Source of the DNA: Megalobrama amblycephala
Taxonomy: Eukaryota > Chordata > Actinopteri > Cypriniformes > Xenocyprididae
Length of the DNA stretch: 64,000 nt
Direction: 5' to 3'
Assembly (NCBI RefSeq): GCF_018812025.1
Contig: NC_063045.1
Span: forward strand, 20,121,420-20,185,419
Position 1 is the first letter of the stretch. Each line of letters begins with the position of its first letter. This document shows, one piece after another, positions 1 to 11,457 of this stretch. The notes under the pieces are model-generated. The model saw only the letters and a program-made list of their open reading frames with translations, was not told the origin of the DNA and ran no database searches. Made by a program: the position numbers and the translations under genes.

Positions 1-2390
1 CATGTTCTAAAAGCATGTAATCTTTCTACGTGTGCAGCTTACGTTTAAAAGCATGTATTATGATTATTATTATCTCTATTCAAATAGTCCTCCATAAAAG
101 ACAGTATGCTCTTAAGGAAACGTTGCGTCCCAGTCATCCAGCATAAGCATCGCTTGGGGCGATATACAAATCGACACTTACGTCAATCACTATCATGCTC
201 TCTCGTGCCAAATGTGCTGTAAGCTACAGTCTGCAAACGTCTACAGACGGTTGGCCAGCTATGATATAACACCTTATCTGTACAGCAAGACTGAAACTAC
301 TGATAAAAAAGAACTTGTTTCGGGTTATATAGCAAATCTGCTTTGCGAAATGCAAGTCTCGTGGGAAAAAAAGCTGGCATAAGGCTTAAGTGTTTGAGCC
401 TTGTGCCAGACTTTACAACTCATTCACGTGGTGCATGAGCAGAGCCATTTCTGACTTATGTGAACCTGTGTGAGAAAAAATATCAATCCATCCATCTACA
501 GTTTACGGTGTGGTTTTAGCGCCTACCAGTGGCCAACAGAGGTATAAGCCAATTTCCAACAAGTGAGGCGTTTACATGTAGCACGTCCAAAACAACTTTT
601 TGTCGTATAAGCAAGAAGTAAACATAAAGTGGAAGCTTATGAGCTTAATATTTCTTTGCTACTTAAAGGAAAAGTTCACGCAAAATTGAATTTTCTGTCA
701 TTTACCAACACTTATGTTGATCCAATCCTTACTTTCTTCCGTAGAGAACAAAAGGAAACTTTGACAACTTTGGCAGAATGACAACCTCAGTAACTATTTT
801 ATAGAAGAAGATGCAATTGCATCGAAACTGAGGCTGTCAGTTACTAATAGTCTGCTTTTGTGTGCCACAGAAGAAAGAAAGCGACACAGAACAACATGAG
901 GCTGAGCAAAATATATTTTCTTAATTAAAATCCCTTTAATTCTCCAAGTTCAAATTATCCAAGAAGGTCATAGAAGCTTTTTCTTTTCTTTTTTTTTTTT
1001 TTACAGATTCTACTCAAAACAAATTTAAAAAGTCAAATTAAACACCTAACTTATCTTAACACGTGATTAAATATGTAACCTGACTTAATGAAAAATTCAA
1101 ACAGACAGCAACACAGCTGTTGCATAAAAAGTTCACCATCCTCATCAAAAATGTGACTGACACTTACCAATAATTGTGGCGAAAACCTCAAAGTTTCGCG
1201 ACAATGTCTCAGAATCGTCCACAAAGTTGCCTAGCTTTGGCATGTATAGAGGAAAAAATTTATATAGTTTAGATTTGTCCACAAAGAATGTCCACTAAGA
1301 TGTGGCCACAACAGCCGGTGCGCTTGGTTAAATGAATCGGCCGTCCCTGTGCAGACACCGGTTTAAATCCCAAGTCTATTCCAGTGCTTCTGCTATCCGA
1401 AACTACACCGTGTGACAGCATTCGAGCGTTGGAGTTAAAGTACAACACCTCTTTACAAAGCTGCTCATAGAATAGGTGGAGACTTTGCTTCTTGCGATGT
1501 CAGCATGTGATTTAAGGTGGAAGCCTTAAATCACACGCTTTATTTCATTCTGTGTGGACGTTTCAAAACATTTTATGAATTTCGGACAGTAGTTTCACTC
1601 GGATGTAATCTAAGACTGAAAATGAGGTGCAGTTGGTTGGAAAACCACAGATATATAGCCAAGTTTGAAGATCCGAACCACCTTAACAGATGCTAACGTG
1701 GAGAAGCCTTTGATTTAGGAGGGGCGTAACTATGTCCTGACGTCATAAAGAAGTAACTGGGCAACCAGTCAAGGAAAACACATTGCTTGGATACGAGAGA
1801 AGTCCACGGTAAACAACAAACTTACGTGGAATTCGAATCTCAGGAAGCTGGTGACGCCACTTCGATATAGCAGTAGAAATACTAGAGATCAGAAATTATC
1901 ATGAAATACTTCAACATTTCAAGACATAAAAGTATGTTATGTAAGCAAATAATTTGAACATAAAAAAAGAAAAAACAAAAGAAAAAACAAAACAAATATA
2001 TTTTGTTTTAAGAGGGAAGGGCTAGGCTATATCTTATTTTTCAAGTCACAAAATGTGTTTTCTCTCAGTGATTTACAGGTTTAAAAAATCTAGCGCAAAA
2101 CCCATTTAAATTAGTGTAATTTTTTTGAGAATTTTGTCCTCCAAAAATTACCAACCTAATTTTGTGTAATTATCAGATCAAGTGTATTTTTTTTATTATT
2201 TTTTTTTTATATATATAAATGCCAGAAAATGTGGTCACAAAATGACAAATATATTTTTTTAGGGGCAAGAATAGTGGAAAAGTTAGGGTTTATTTTGTAG
2301 CCAAGACTTTAAGGTGCCTTTACATCAATTGGTTAAATATATAAAGTAGCCCAGTCAAAATAATGATTATGCATTTATATGCATTTATAT
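1..2390. other. intergenic, no gene recognised
   Basis: AT-rich sequence with no convincing exon. The segment from about 664 resembles a diverged end of the TTAA-flanked repeat family (AAAGG then AAAGTTCACG). The stretch near 1313-1380 has a B-box-like GGTTTAAATCCC and could be a decayed tRNA-derived SINE, but no clear A box or tail was found. Confidence 0.4.
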
Positions 2391-2394
2391 CATA

Positions 2395-3249
2395 ATAAAT
2401 ACAGAAAAAACTGTAATATTGTGAAATATTATTACAATTAGTATTACAATTTAAAATTATGGTTTTCTATTTTAATATACTTTAAAATATAATTTATTTC
2501 TGTGATGCAAAGCTGAATTTCAGCATCATTACTCCAGTCTTCAGTGTCACATGATCCTTCAGAAATCAATGTAATATGCTGATTTATTATCAATGGTGAA
2601 AACAGTTGTGTTGCTTAATATTTTTTTGGAACCTGTGATACTTTTTTCAGGATTCATTGATGAAGAAAAGGTTAAAAAGAACAGCATTTATTCAAAATAT
2701 AAATCTTTTCTAACAATATAAATCTTTACTATCACTTTTTTTTAATCAATTTAACACATCCATGCTGAATAAAAGTATTAATATCTTTCACAAAAAAAAA
2801 AAGAAAAAAAAAAAATTACTGACCCCAAACTTTTGAACGGTAGTGTATATTGTTACAAAAGATTTCTATTTGAAATAAATGCTGACATTTTTTTACTTTT
2901 TATTCATCAAAAAATCCTGAAAACGTATCACAGGTTATAAAATAATATTAAGCAGCACAACTGTTTCCAACATTGATAATAAATCGGCATATTACATTGT
3001 TTCTGAAGGATCATGTGACACTGAAGACTGGAGTAATGATGCTGAAAATTCAGCTTTGCATCATAGGAATAAATTATATTTTAAAGTATATTAAAATAGA
3101 AAACCATAATTTTAAATTGTAATAATATTTCACAATATTATTGTTTTTTTTTTATTTATTATGAAATAAATGCAGCCTTAATGAGCATAAGAGATTTCGT
3201 TTAAAAACATTAAAAATAGTAATGTTTCCAAACTTTTGACCCGTAGTGT
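2395..3249. repeat. two head-to-head copies of an interspersed repeat
   Basis: Left arm (about 2395-2660) and right arm (about 2926-3190) are inverted complements over roughly 260 bp, sharing for example the block with CACATGATCC / GGATCATGTGAC. Ends reading AACTTTTGA and GTAGTGTA occur at 2830-2848 and 3230-3249. The same family recurs in direct orientation at 46140-46520 and 53400-53670. It is a common cyprinid repeat with no coding capacity. Confidence 0.75.
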
Positions 3250-3261
3250 ATATATGTGTAT

Positions 3262-3269
<8 letters not shown>

Positions 3270-3300
<31 letters not shown>
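3270..3300. repeat. (TA)n microsatellite
   Basis: About 15 uninterrupted TA units following an interrupted TATG/TGTA stretch, directly beside the end of the preceding repeat. Confidence 0.9.
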
Positions 3301-3302
<2 letters not shown>

Positions 3303-4632
3303 TATAATATCTGATTTTATTAAATCTAAAATACTACAAAACTGAAATGTCTCATATAATCCTATAATTATTGAACCTTTTCAAAGTGGTGATGCAGCAA
3401 GGTGGAGGCCATAAACCTGAAACTGATTTACAAATTGTTGATGAATAATAAATTATTTGTACAGTGTTTCTAATACGCTGACACAATGTGTTGTAAGGAC
3501 GTTTAGCTGCTTTCCCACCCTAAAGGGAATTCCATTAAAGAGGTTCTTTGCCTTTGCCAATTAAACAGCTTTCGATGAATCAATTAGCTAGAATTTCTGT
3601 CTTTAAATGGAATGGGTGGATGTGAAGGATGTGACGTGTCACATACAACGAGTTTCTTTATTCTTTATGCTTATCTTTTAAATGTGTGAGACATGTGTGG
3701 GACATATGTGGGCGTTTGTGCATGTGTGGGTGAGCAGCATTCCAAACCATCAAAGTCACTCTGGTTCCCATTTTCACGTTCGAGAAATATTCAACAGCCT
3801 GTATCCGTCAGCCCATTCCGATTGTTGTTTACCCCCTATTCCTTTGTTGAAACGGAGGGGGAGGCATTAGGATATGCCTGTAAATGCGTAGGGCCATGGC
3901 TCATAGGTTTGTCAACAGGAAGTTGGGGATAAATGAGTACTGTGGGAATACAGAAATTACACAAGAATTTACACATCCACCTAAAGGTTATGAAGCGAAA
4001 AGACGACAAAGTACTTTGCAACAAAGTGTACTTTGCAGGTGTATTTCCTCCTACAATGTGTGTGTTGACTGTTTTCTATTTTAATATATTGTAAAATGTT
4101 TATAGTAGCATCAGTTTCAGTTACTCTAGTGGACTGATTTACAGCGTTGTTATGGATGACAGCGAATGTTAAGAAATATCTGACCAGTGGATGCTGTGAT
4201 TAACCAATGAGAATCAAGTATTCCAGAGTCACGTAGGCTAATGAGAAGTTAATACCGAACCACTCTGCCAATAGACCCTTTTCACATTTCCGGGTTTCTC
4301 AGAAGCGGAAGTCGTCATAGTTGGGTAAACTTTTGTAGCGGTGAATGAGAGACTTCATTAAATATATTTTTTTGTGTTTCCATTTGCACAAATAGCAAAA
4401 GAAGAACATTTCAAACCGTTCAAACCAGTGTTTTCCTAGCTTTCAAAAAGAGGGGGAAAAAAGATTGCAATTGATAACTGCAGTCAGGAGAGAAAGATGT
4501 AATTTTTGCTGTCACTTCCATAGTTGCTGTATTAGAAACACCCTCGCAGCAGCGTTAACTATTTTTTTAATTTTTTTGTAATTTGATGCAATGTTAATAT
4601 ATAATACTGTTATAAATGTACATACATTTAAA

Positions 4633-4640
<8 letters not shown>

Positions 4641-4663
<23 letters not shown>
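4641..4663. repeat. (AT)n microsatellite
   Basis: About 11 AT units after a poly-A run, next to the Tc1 relic that follows. Confidence 0.85.
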
Positions 4664-4664
<1 letters not shown>

Positions 4665-4679
4665 AAAACACAACATTAA

Positions 4680-5004
4680 AGATCTAGCAGTATATTTAAC
4701 CGTGGGCATAGGGTACTTTTTATCCATATGTGCACCAAACCCATCTGGTGGGTTTGCTGCCAAAAAGTTAGTTTCATCTGACCATAGAAGCAGGTCCAAT
4801 TTGATGTTCCAAATTGGATGTTCATTTGATGTTGTGATTTAGACACACGTCCTCTTCCAGGCAGATTTGTAACATCTTGATTGGAACTTCTTGCCCTGAT
4901 GGTGGAAATGGGGATTTAGCTATTTTCTTACAGCCACTTTCTATTTTGTGTAGCTCAACAATCTTTTGCTGCACATCAGAACTATATTCTTTGGTTTTAC
5001 TCAT
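4680..5004 (-). pseudogene. Tc1-like transposase relic
   Basis: On the minus strand, from 5004, a frame begins MSKTKEYSSDVQQKIVELHK, matching the N-terminal helix-turn-helix of Tc1-like transposases. About 200 bp further on, in another frame, LLWSDETNF matches the segment around the first catalytic Asp. Most of the intervening catalytic region and all of the C-terminus are missing, so this is an internally deleted, dead copy. Terminal repeats were not found. Confidence 0.75.
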
Positions 5005-5020
5005 TGTGATGAATGATTAA

Positions 5021-5405
5021 AGGATTAGTTCACTTCTGAATGAAAATTTTCTGATAATTTACTCACTTCCATGTCATCCAAGATGTCCATGTCCTTCTTT
5101 CTTCAGTCGAAAATAAATTAAGGTTTTTGATGAAAACATTCCAGGATTATTTTCCTTATAATGGACTTCAATGGACTCCACTGTTGAAGGTCAAAATTAT
5201 AGTTTCAGTGCAGCTTCAAAGGACTTTAAACGATACCAGACGAGGAATAAGGGTCTTATCTAGGGAAACGATTGGTCATTTTCTAAAACATTCAAATGTA
5301 TATGCTTTATAAACACAAATGATCGCCTTGCGAGTGCTTCCGTCTTCCATATTCTTCAAAAAGCTTACACTGTATGTCCTACGCCTTACCTATTCAACTT
5401 ACCAA
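5021..5405. repeat. TTAA-flanked element, one arm
   Basis: Begins TTAA then AGGATTAGTTCAC and continues through CATCCAAGATGTCCATG, AACATTCCAGGA and a segment up to CTTACCTATTCAACTT. The complement of this whole arm is present at 60000-60410, and the first 300 bp match both arms of the element at 24520-26433. It is non-coding. Confidence 0.7.
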
Positions 5406-5409
5406 TTTA

Positions 5410-7205
5410 TGTTCTATTCAGTGGTGGAAACAAGCTTAGCTTTCTTATTTAAAGTGGTTAATCTGCAGCTAATCATGAGTTCACTGATGCAGGTATTTTA
5501 GATATATAATCACAATATTACATCTTTTGTTCCAGGCCTTAGTAGGCATATTCCATTTGTACAGTCTTTCATAAGTAGCCACCTGCTGAGCTTGACCACA
5601 TTATAAATGAAAAGCACTCCTTTATGGAAGCCAAGAATAAGCACAACAGAATTGGTCCAACATGTCAGCAGAGCAAATCAAGTGTGTATTGCCTGTTATT
5701 AATCCTCATTTCATTCCATATTCTACAAAACATATGATGAATTAAGACGAAATGAAATTACAGGGGTATCTTTGTTAGCCTCATGTTCTGCAAGGTTTAT
5801 TTGTTCTCCGCAAACCCTTGTTATCCACCACCCACTCAGCAACCCACACTCAAACACGCATTCTCCCATGTACTCTCGAAGTCCTGCAGGCTTAATCCTG
5901 GGTTGGCTCGGATTAGCAACTTCCCACGTTAGGCTCATTTAATCAGAACACAGCCTCTATAGAGAAGCAATGCACGGGGGCTGTGTGGCACACTGACATT
6001 TCACCTGTATCCGCTGTACGGCCGGTTGCGGTAATCTAATCATTTATATGGAAGGTTATTCTGGCCCTCTGATTCCATCTGTGACGTAGGTCAGTCATCC
6101 CGCATCCAATCAGACTTTAAAAATAGAAGCATACACTTCACAGGAATGCCATTATTTCCCATCTCTCTCTAAGCTGCAGTCCCCACGACTGACTGTTCTT
6201 GCTAATGTGCCTTATTGCTTACTTCCTTATTTCCCTGTGCTGTTCGAGTTCACCACAGAGAGTTCAATTGTGTCCGTCCGGTAAAGCATTTACATGTGGG
6301 CCAATGAGCTTGTTTACTTTTACAGCTTCCTACATAGTGGCAGAAGGAATCAGCTTATGACCTCTATGAAGTGTTCTTGGAAAAAGCTGGATTAATTTAA
6401 GACTAAAACATTGCTGGTTTCCTAGACAAGTTAATCCTGTTTCCGAACTAGATTGCTCTCTCAGTAGAGATTGTAATCTGAAAATGCTGTTTATGTTGCT
6501 TAATTAGTGACTTCAGAAGTCAACAGCAATATTAAAAGTGTTTTATAATTATTTAGGTTAAGCTACTTAAGAGTTAATCAGGTTCATTATTAAAACAAGA
6601 TAGATATTGTTTTAAAAAGTATAATAATCTAAAACTAGTGCTTATGTACTGGAAAAGTAGAAGTTTCAACATTCTATACTACTTCATTTCAAAGGAAAAG
6701 TGTCATTTGTTCATGCAAATTAATTCTTCTGTGTACCTTTCAGTTCCTTATTAGTTGATATTCGAACAGCTGCAAAGATATTATGAAGCAACAATTTTTA
6801 CTGAATAGAATTACATTGTACTTGGCATTAAAATTAAATACACAAACAACTATGCCACAAATAATGAAAAAGTGCAATTTATCAATTTGCATTTAGTAAT
6901 TATATCCAAGGAAGTTTATATACAATGCCTGGAGAAAGCTATCCGTTTGCATTCACAGTCATCTCAATGGCAGTTACTCGGCTGGTGTGGAACCCCGTAT
7001 GCAATGTGAAATCATGAGCACTTGTTTCAGCAAGCCATGTGACTACTCACTCTAGAACTGCAGCAAAATGATGTGGCCACAGTGCTAATTGGTAATGAAT
7101 GAGCTGTACAATCCTTAACTGTTTATTGGCGATTATCTTTGTGATGTCAAAAGCAGCATTTCCACTGAATCACGGAACAAACTGTTAAAGTGTGTAACAT
7201 AACTC
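5410..7205. other. intergenic, no gene recognised
   Basis: Unique-looking sequence without convincing exons, terminal repeats or microsatellites. Short reading frames here show no recognisable motif. Confidence 0.4.
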
Positions 7206-7454
7206 TAAAGACCCCGGTATACTTCAAACGAAATCGAAGAACGAACTGATGTGACGTCATTTCGAACAAAATCAGGCCAAAACGAAGTTCGTTTTGTGTT
7301 CTTTTTTGGAAGTTCGAAACGGCTTGCCAAACTTTTCCTGAAAGTTCGCTTCTTCAGCTGCAAAACACCTTCGTATTACCATTGGTCAGTGACGATAACA
7401 TAATAGGAGGTGTGCGCTGAGGCTCCGCCTTCATTCGCGTGGACCGCGTCTTTG

Positions 7455-8640
7455 TAGTGATGGGAAGTTCGGATCATTTTACTGACTCGGACTTTTGAGT
7501 CTCGTTCAACAAAATGAACGAATCTTTTTTCGAGTCATTTAGTTCATTTTAGCAAAATGTAATTAAAATGTTACGTGTTACTTCCCCAACACATCTACCA
7601 CTTATGCAAACGTTGATCCCACTACAAACAGTACAAAACTACAATGCTATAAGATTCAGAAATGATTAATTCATTACCTGGGTCTTCAGTTTATGACAAG
7701 CTGATTAAGCTCACCTCACCTCTTGTCTGACAAGTCTTCGGGTTTAAGTCATTCCTTAATGACGTGACAGGCAGTCCCATGCTAAACCAATGCAGTCGGA
7801 AAGGGAACTGATTAGTTCATTTCATGAGTCTTTCGGGTTTTTGAGTCGTTCCTTAAACACGTGACAGACCCATACACTAAGCCAATGCATTCTGAGCCGG
7901 AAAGAGAATTGATTAGTTCTCTTCATGAGTCTTTCGGGTTTTGAGTCGTTCCTTAATCACGTGACATACCCATACGCTATTTCTGACATTTCTGTCACTG
8001 TTTTTGTTACTGTTTCTTGAGGATCTGTGGTGTGTTATTATAAATAAATAAAGCCCTGTTATAAATAAAATATTGATTAATTTATCTTTTTGACTGTCTA
8101 TCTGTAAATAAACACTAGGCTATATAATAATATAATAATCCAAGCCTACAATACAAAGTATTTATAGCCTAGTTTGTTCATTTTTACTCCAATTTTGAGT
8201 TTGCTGTTATAATAATTGCTTTTCCTAGGCAGACTTGACATATTGGTCTAATATAAGAAGATTGCTCAAAAAGGACATAATGACAAATTAAAAGCAAATA
8301 ACATTTTGAATTTGAATTATTAATGTTAGTTTAAAACATCAAGGTTATGATAACTTCAGCTTTAACAGTTGTAACACAAACTCAAACAAAACTGGAGAGT
8401 TAACGTTATTTACTAATAAATATAATGTGATTAAGGAACGACTCAAAACCCGAAAGACTCATGAAATGAACTAATCAATTGAATCATCAGGCGAACTACT
8501 TCTAGCAGTAGCCTACAGAACCTGTAGAATATTGCACATGCGCGACTGAACGAATCACCCCCCGAGACGACTCGTTTTTCCCGAGTCACATTAAAGATTC
8601 GTTCAAAATGAACGAATCGTTCAAGAACGACACATCACTA
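7455..8640. mobile_element. hAT-type non-autonomous element, nested
   Basis: Ends TAGTGATG and CATCACTA are flanked by a perfect 8 bp direct repeat CGTCTTTG (7447-7454 and 8641-8648), the hAT signature. Its 1186 bp are rich in GAACGA/GAGTC motifs and encode no transposase. It contains about three tandem copies of a roughly 90 bp unit and an inverted copy of part of it near 8434-8480. Confidence 0.85.
7728..7985. repeat. tandem repeat of about 90 bp, three copies
   Basis: Each unit has CTTTCGGGTTT, GAGTCGTTCCTTAA, CACGTGACA and CCCATAC. The copies start near 7732, 7828 and 7928. The array lies inside the nested hAT element. Confidence 0.75.
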
Positions 8641-9832
8641 CGTCTTTGACTCATTTCAGTTTGAGCTCGTCGAGGTAAGAGCTCCGCGGGTGAAAACATG
8701 AACACACTGGATAGCCGCTTTATAGTACAAAATGAAGTTGTGCTTCTGATAAAATGAGGCACTAACACTGTTTTTCATGTTTGATACTTTAAAGCTGCTT
8801 GATTTTGAGCAATCTATTGAATAAAGTGCTTTATGAAGACGTGACTTTACTGGAGTGCTAATTTGCAGAGCTCGTGCTAACATTCCCATGCTGTTATGAT
8901 CAGACGCTTTTTTATGCTTTCTATAAAAAATACTTGCTGTTTTCTAATTTTGGTTGTGTTTATTTTGTTACTGAGAAGAAAGTGCACGGCACATATTTAC
9001 ATATTCATCTAACCGTCGATCTCAGCAGTGTGGGCGGCCTCAGATGTTCGATTACAGTATATTGCTGGTCACGCATTTCGAACTTCATTTTACTCCTAAA
9101 CGAAGAACGAAAAAGAACTTCGTTTTAAGTATACCGGGGCCTTAAGTGAATGAAAACATCCTGTGCAGTTTTAAATCTGAAAGTACACCGTATATAAAGT
9201 TATTGTCTCTCAAATGTAAGAGTCGACTGTATCAATTAAACAAGTCCTTGTAAAACGAATCCTAAGCCATTTCGTTGTGACATCAAGACGAAACATTAGC
9301 ATATTGCCCGCCCACTTATTGCGTGCAGACACCAGGGAAAACTTCAAACACTGCCAATACGTGAAGAATCAGTGGTTAAAGTTTATTTTTACAACAATAC
9401 CACAGTAGTATAGCCCAAACCTTGTGCTGTGTTCCCGTCATTTTACTGATGACTGCTTCTTTAACCTAAATGCGTTCAACAAGGGATTCACAGACTGGTT
9501 GTTATTGAAGGATGGGTCAGTACCCAGTTTATTTGGACCAGCTTCTTCCTCCTCCGATTTACAAGCTGTAGTATGATTAATAATTGTTGCTGTTATGTTC
9601 TCCGTAGCATGCACAATATGTATTTAGTTGTGTGTGTTGTGTACACTCCGCGCAGCTTGTAGGTCTCCGCCTAACCAGCTAACAGCAATATGTATTCGCT
9701 CGCAATTGTCTAGAAATGTGTCAAATGTTTGTCGTTGTTATTACTTGGAGTTATGATAAAGCATAGAGAAATACGTTGGTGTTCAAATGCAGTGCTTTAT
9801 CAATACGTTTCTGCATTGGGCAAACACATATA

Positions 9833-11049
9833 CACTATATTGCCAAAAGTTTTGGGACGCCTGCCTTTACGTGCACATGAACTTTAATGACATCTCATTC
9901 TTAATCCGTAGGGTTTAATATGGAGTTGACCACCCTTTGCAGCTATAAAAACTTCAACTCTTCTGGGAAGGCTTTCCCCAAGGTTTAGGAATGTGTTTAT
10001 GGGATTTTTTTTATCATTCTTCTAGAAGCGCATTTGTAAGGTCAGGCAGTGATATTGGTGAGAAGGCTTGGCTCACAGTCTCCGCTCTAATTCATCCCAA
10101 AGGTGTTCTCTCGGGTTGAGGTCAGGACTCTGTGCAGGCCACTCAAGTTCCTCCACACCAAACTCGCTAATCCATGTCTTTATGGACCTTGTTTTGTGCA
10201 CTGGTGCACAGTCATGTTGGAACAGGAAGGGGCCATCCTCAAACTGTTCCCACAATATTGGGAGCATGAAATTGTCCAAATTGTCTTGGTATGCTGAAGC
10301 ATTAAGAGTTCCTTTCACTGGAACTAAGGGGCCAAGCCCAACCCCCTGAAAAACAACCCCACACCATAATCCCCCCTCCACCAAACTTTACACTTGGCAC
10401 AATGCAGTCAGGCAAGTACCGTTCTCCTGGCAACCGCCAAACTCAGACTAGTCCATCGGATTGCCAGACAGAGACGCGTGATTCGTCACTCCAGAGAACA
10501 CGTCTCCACTGCTCTAGAGTCCAGTGGCGGTGTGCTTTACACCACTGCATCTGAGGCTTGGTGATGTAAGGCTTGGATGCAGCTGCTCGGCCATGGAAAC
10601 CCATTCCATGAAACTCTCTACGCACTGTTCTTGAGCTAATCTGAAGTCCACACAAAGTTTGGAGGTCTGTAGCTATTGACTCTACAGAAAGTTGGCGATT
10701 TCGCTGACCCCGCTCTGTGATTTTACGTGGCCTACCACTTTGTGGCTGAGTTGCTGTTGTTCCCAATTGCTTCCACTTTGTTATAATACCACTAACAGTT
10801 GACCGTGGAATATTTAGTAGTGAGGAAATTTCACAAATGGACTTATTGCACAGGTGGCAACCTATCACGGTACCATGCTTGAATTCACTGAGCTCCTGAG
10901 AGCGACCCATTCTTTCACAAATGTTTGTAGAAGCAATCTGCATGCCTAGGTGCTTGATTTTATACAGCTCAGCTGTGGCCATGGAAGTGATTGGAACACC
11001 TGAATTCAATGATTTAGAGGGGCGTCCCAATAATTTTGGCAATATAGTG
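9833..11049 (-). mobile_element. Tc1/mariner transposon, nearly full length
   Basis: Terminal inverted repeats of about 30 bp begin CACTATATTGCCAAAA at both ends and are flanked by TA (9831-9832, 11050-11051), the Tc1/mariner target duplication. Its 1217 bp contain one transposase gene on the minus strand. The transposase is disabled, but the element is otherwise complete and little decayed. Confidence 0.93.
10073..11042 (-). pseudogene. Tc1-like transposase, disrupted by one stop and one frameshift
   Basis: Reads on the minus strand from the 11042 region. The paired helix-turn-helix region has STVSGIITKWK and the GRPRK hook between subdomains; the catalytic core has VLWSDES (first Asp), FQHDCAPVH (second Asp) and SPDLNPREHLWDEL (Glu), with exactly 34 residues between the second Asp and Glu, the Tc1 DD34E signature. 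Two lesions: a TGA at 10443-10445 just after the first Asp region, and a one-base change in a G run near 10343-10348 that shifts the frame. All catalytic residues persist. The likely start is the Met in ERMGRSQELSEF, as the longer frame reads into the terminal repeat. Confidence 0.92.
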
Positions 11050-11457
11050 TACCATGACTGTTTGGGTGTTTACCACCGAGCTGTGGGCTAGGTTCGCTAA
11101 CATAAACACAAAACAACATATTTCCTCTCTGAGTCTTTACTTTTAGAACAGAGTGGCACACCATCATTATTATAATACAATGTAAGTGATGCAAGTACTG
11201 TATACTGTACTCCTGTATACAACTGACTGGGTTATTTGACCTATCACCACAGATTAACATCAAGCAAAGGAGGGGTTTGGAAAAAATGAACAGTTGAGGG
11301 AATCGTTTGGGAGTCGTTGAGCAAATAAGGTAAAAATAAATGCATATTATAAGACATTCAAAGTGTTTTTTTTGGCCTTGCATGCATATAAACCTGTTGT
11401 AGGGGACTCCCAAAACAAAAATAGGAACCTTTCAAATACCATAATAGGGGCACTTTA

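Larger units (their letters stand above)
7209..9142. mobile_element. Harbinger-like non-autonomous DNA transposon (interrupted)
   Basis: Terminal inverted repeats AGACCCCGGTATACTT and AGGCCCCGGTATACTT (complement of the right end) differ at one of 16 positions and are flanked by TAA at 7206-7208 and 9143-9145. A 3 bp TAA/TTA target duplication is typical of PIF/Harbinger. No transposase is encoded. A hAT element is inserted inside it at 7455-8640, leaving about 740 bp of the original element. Confidence 0.7.
9146..11457. repeat. interspersed repeat, copy 1, split by a Tc1 element
   Basis: Left part (about 9170-9420) matches 21670-22040 (TCTCTCAAA, GTCAGTGGTTAAA-like blocks) and the right part (11290-11457) matches 24310-24474, ending ATAGGGGCACTTTAA. 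The Tc1 element at 9833-11049 lies inside. The left terminus is not clear because it adjoins the Harbinger-like element. Confidence 0.65.

Noticed and set aside
1313..1385. Possible tRNA gene or tRNA-derived SINE head
   Set aside because: A B-box-like GGTTTAAATCCC is present, but I could not fold a cloverleaf or find an A box at the right spacing.
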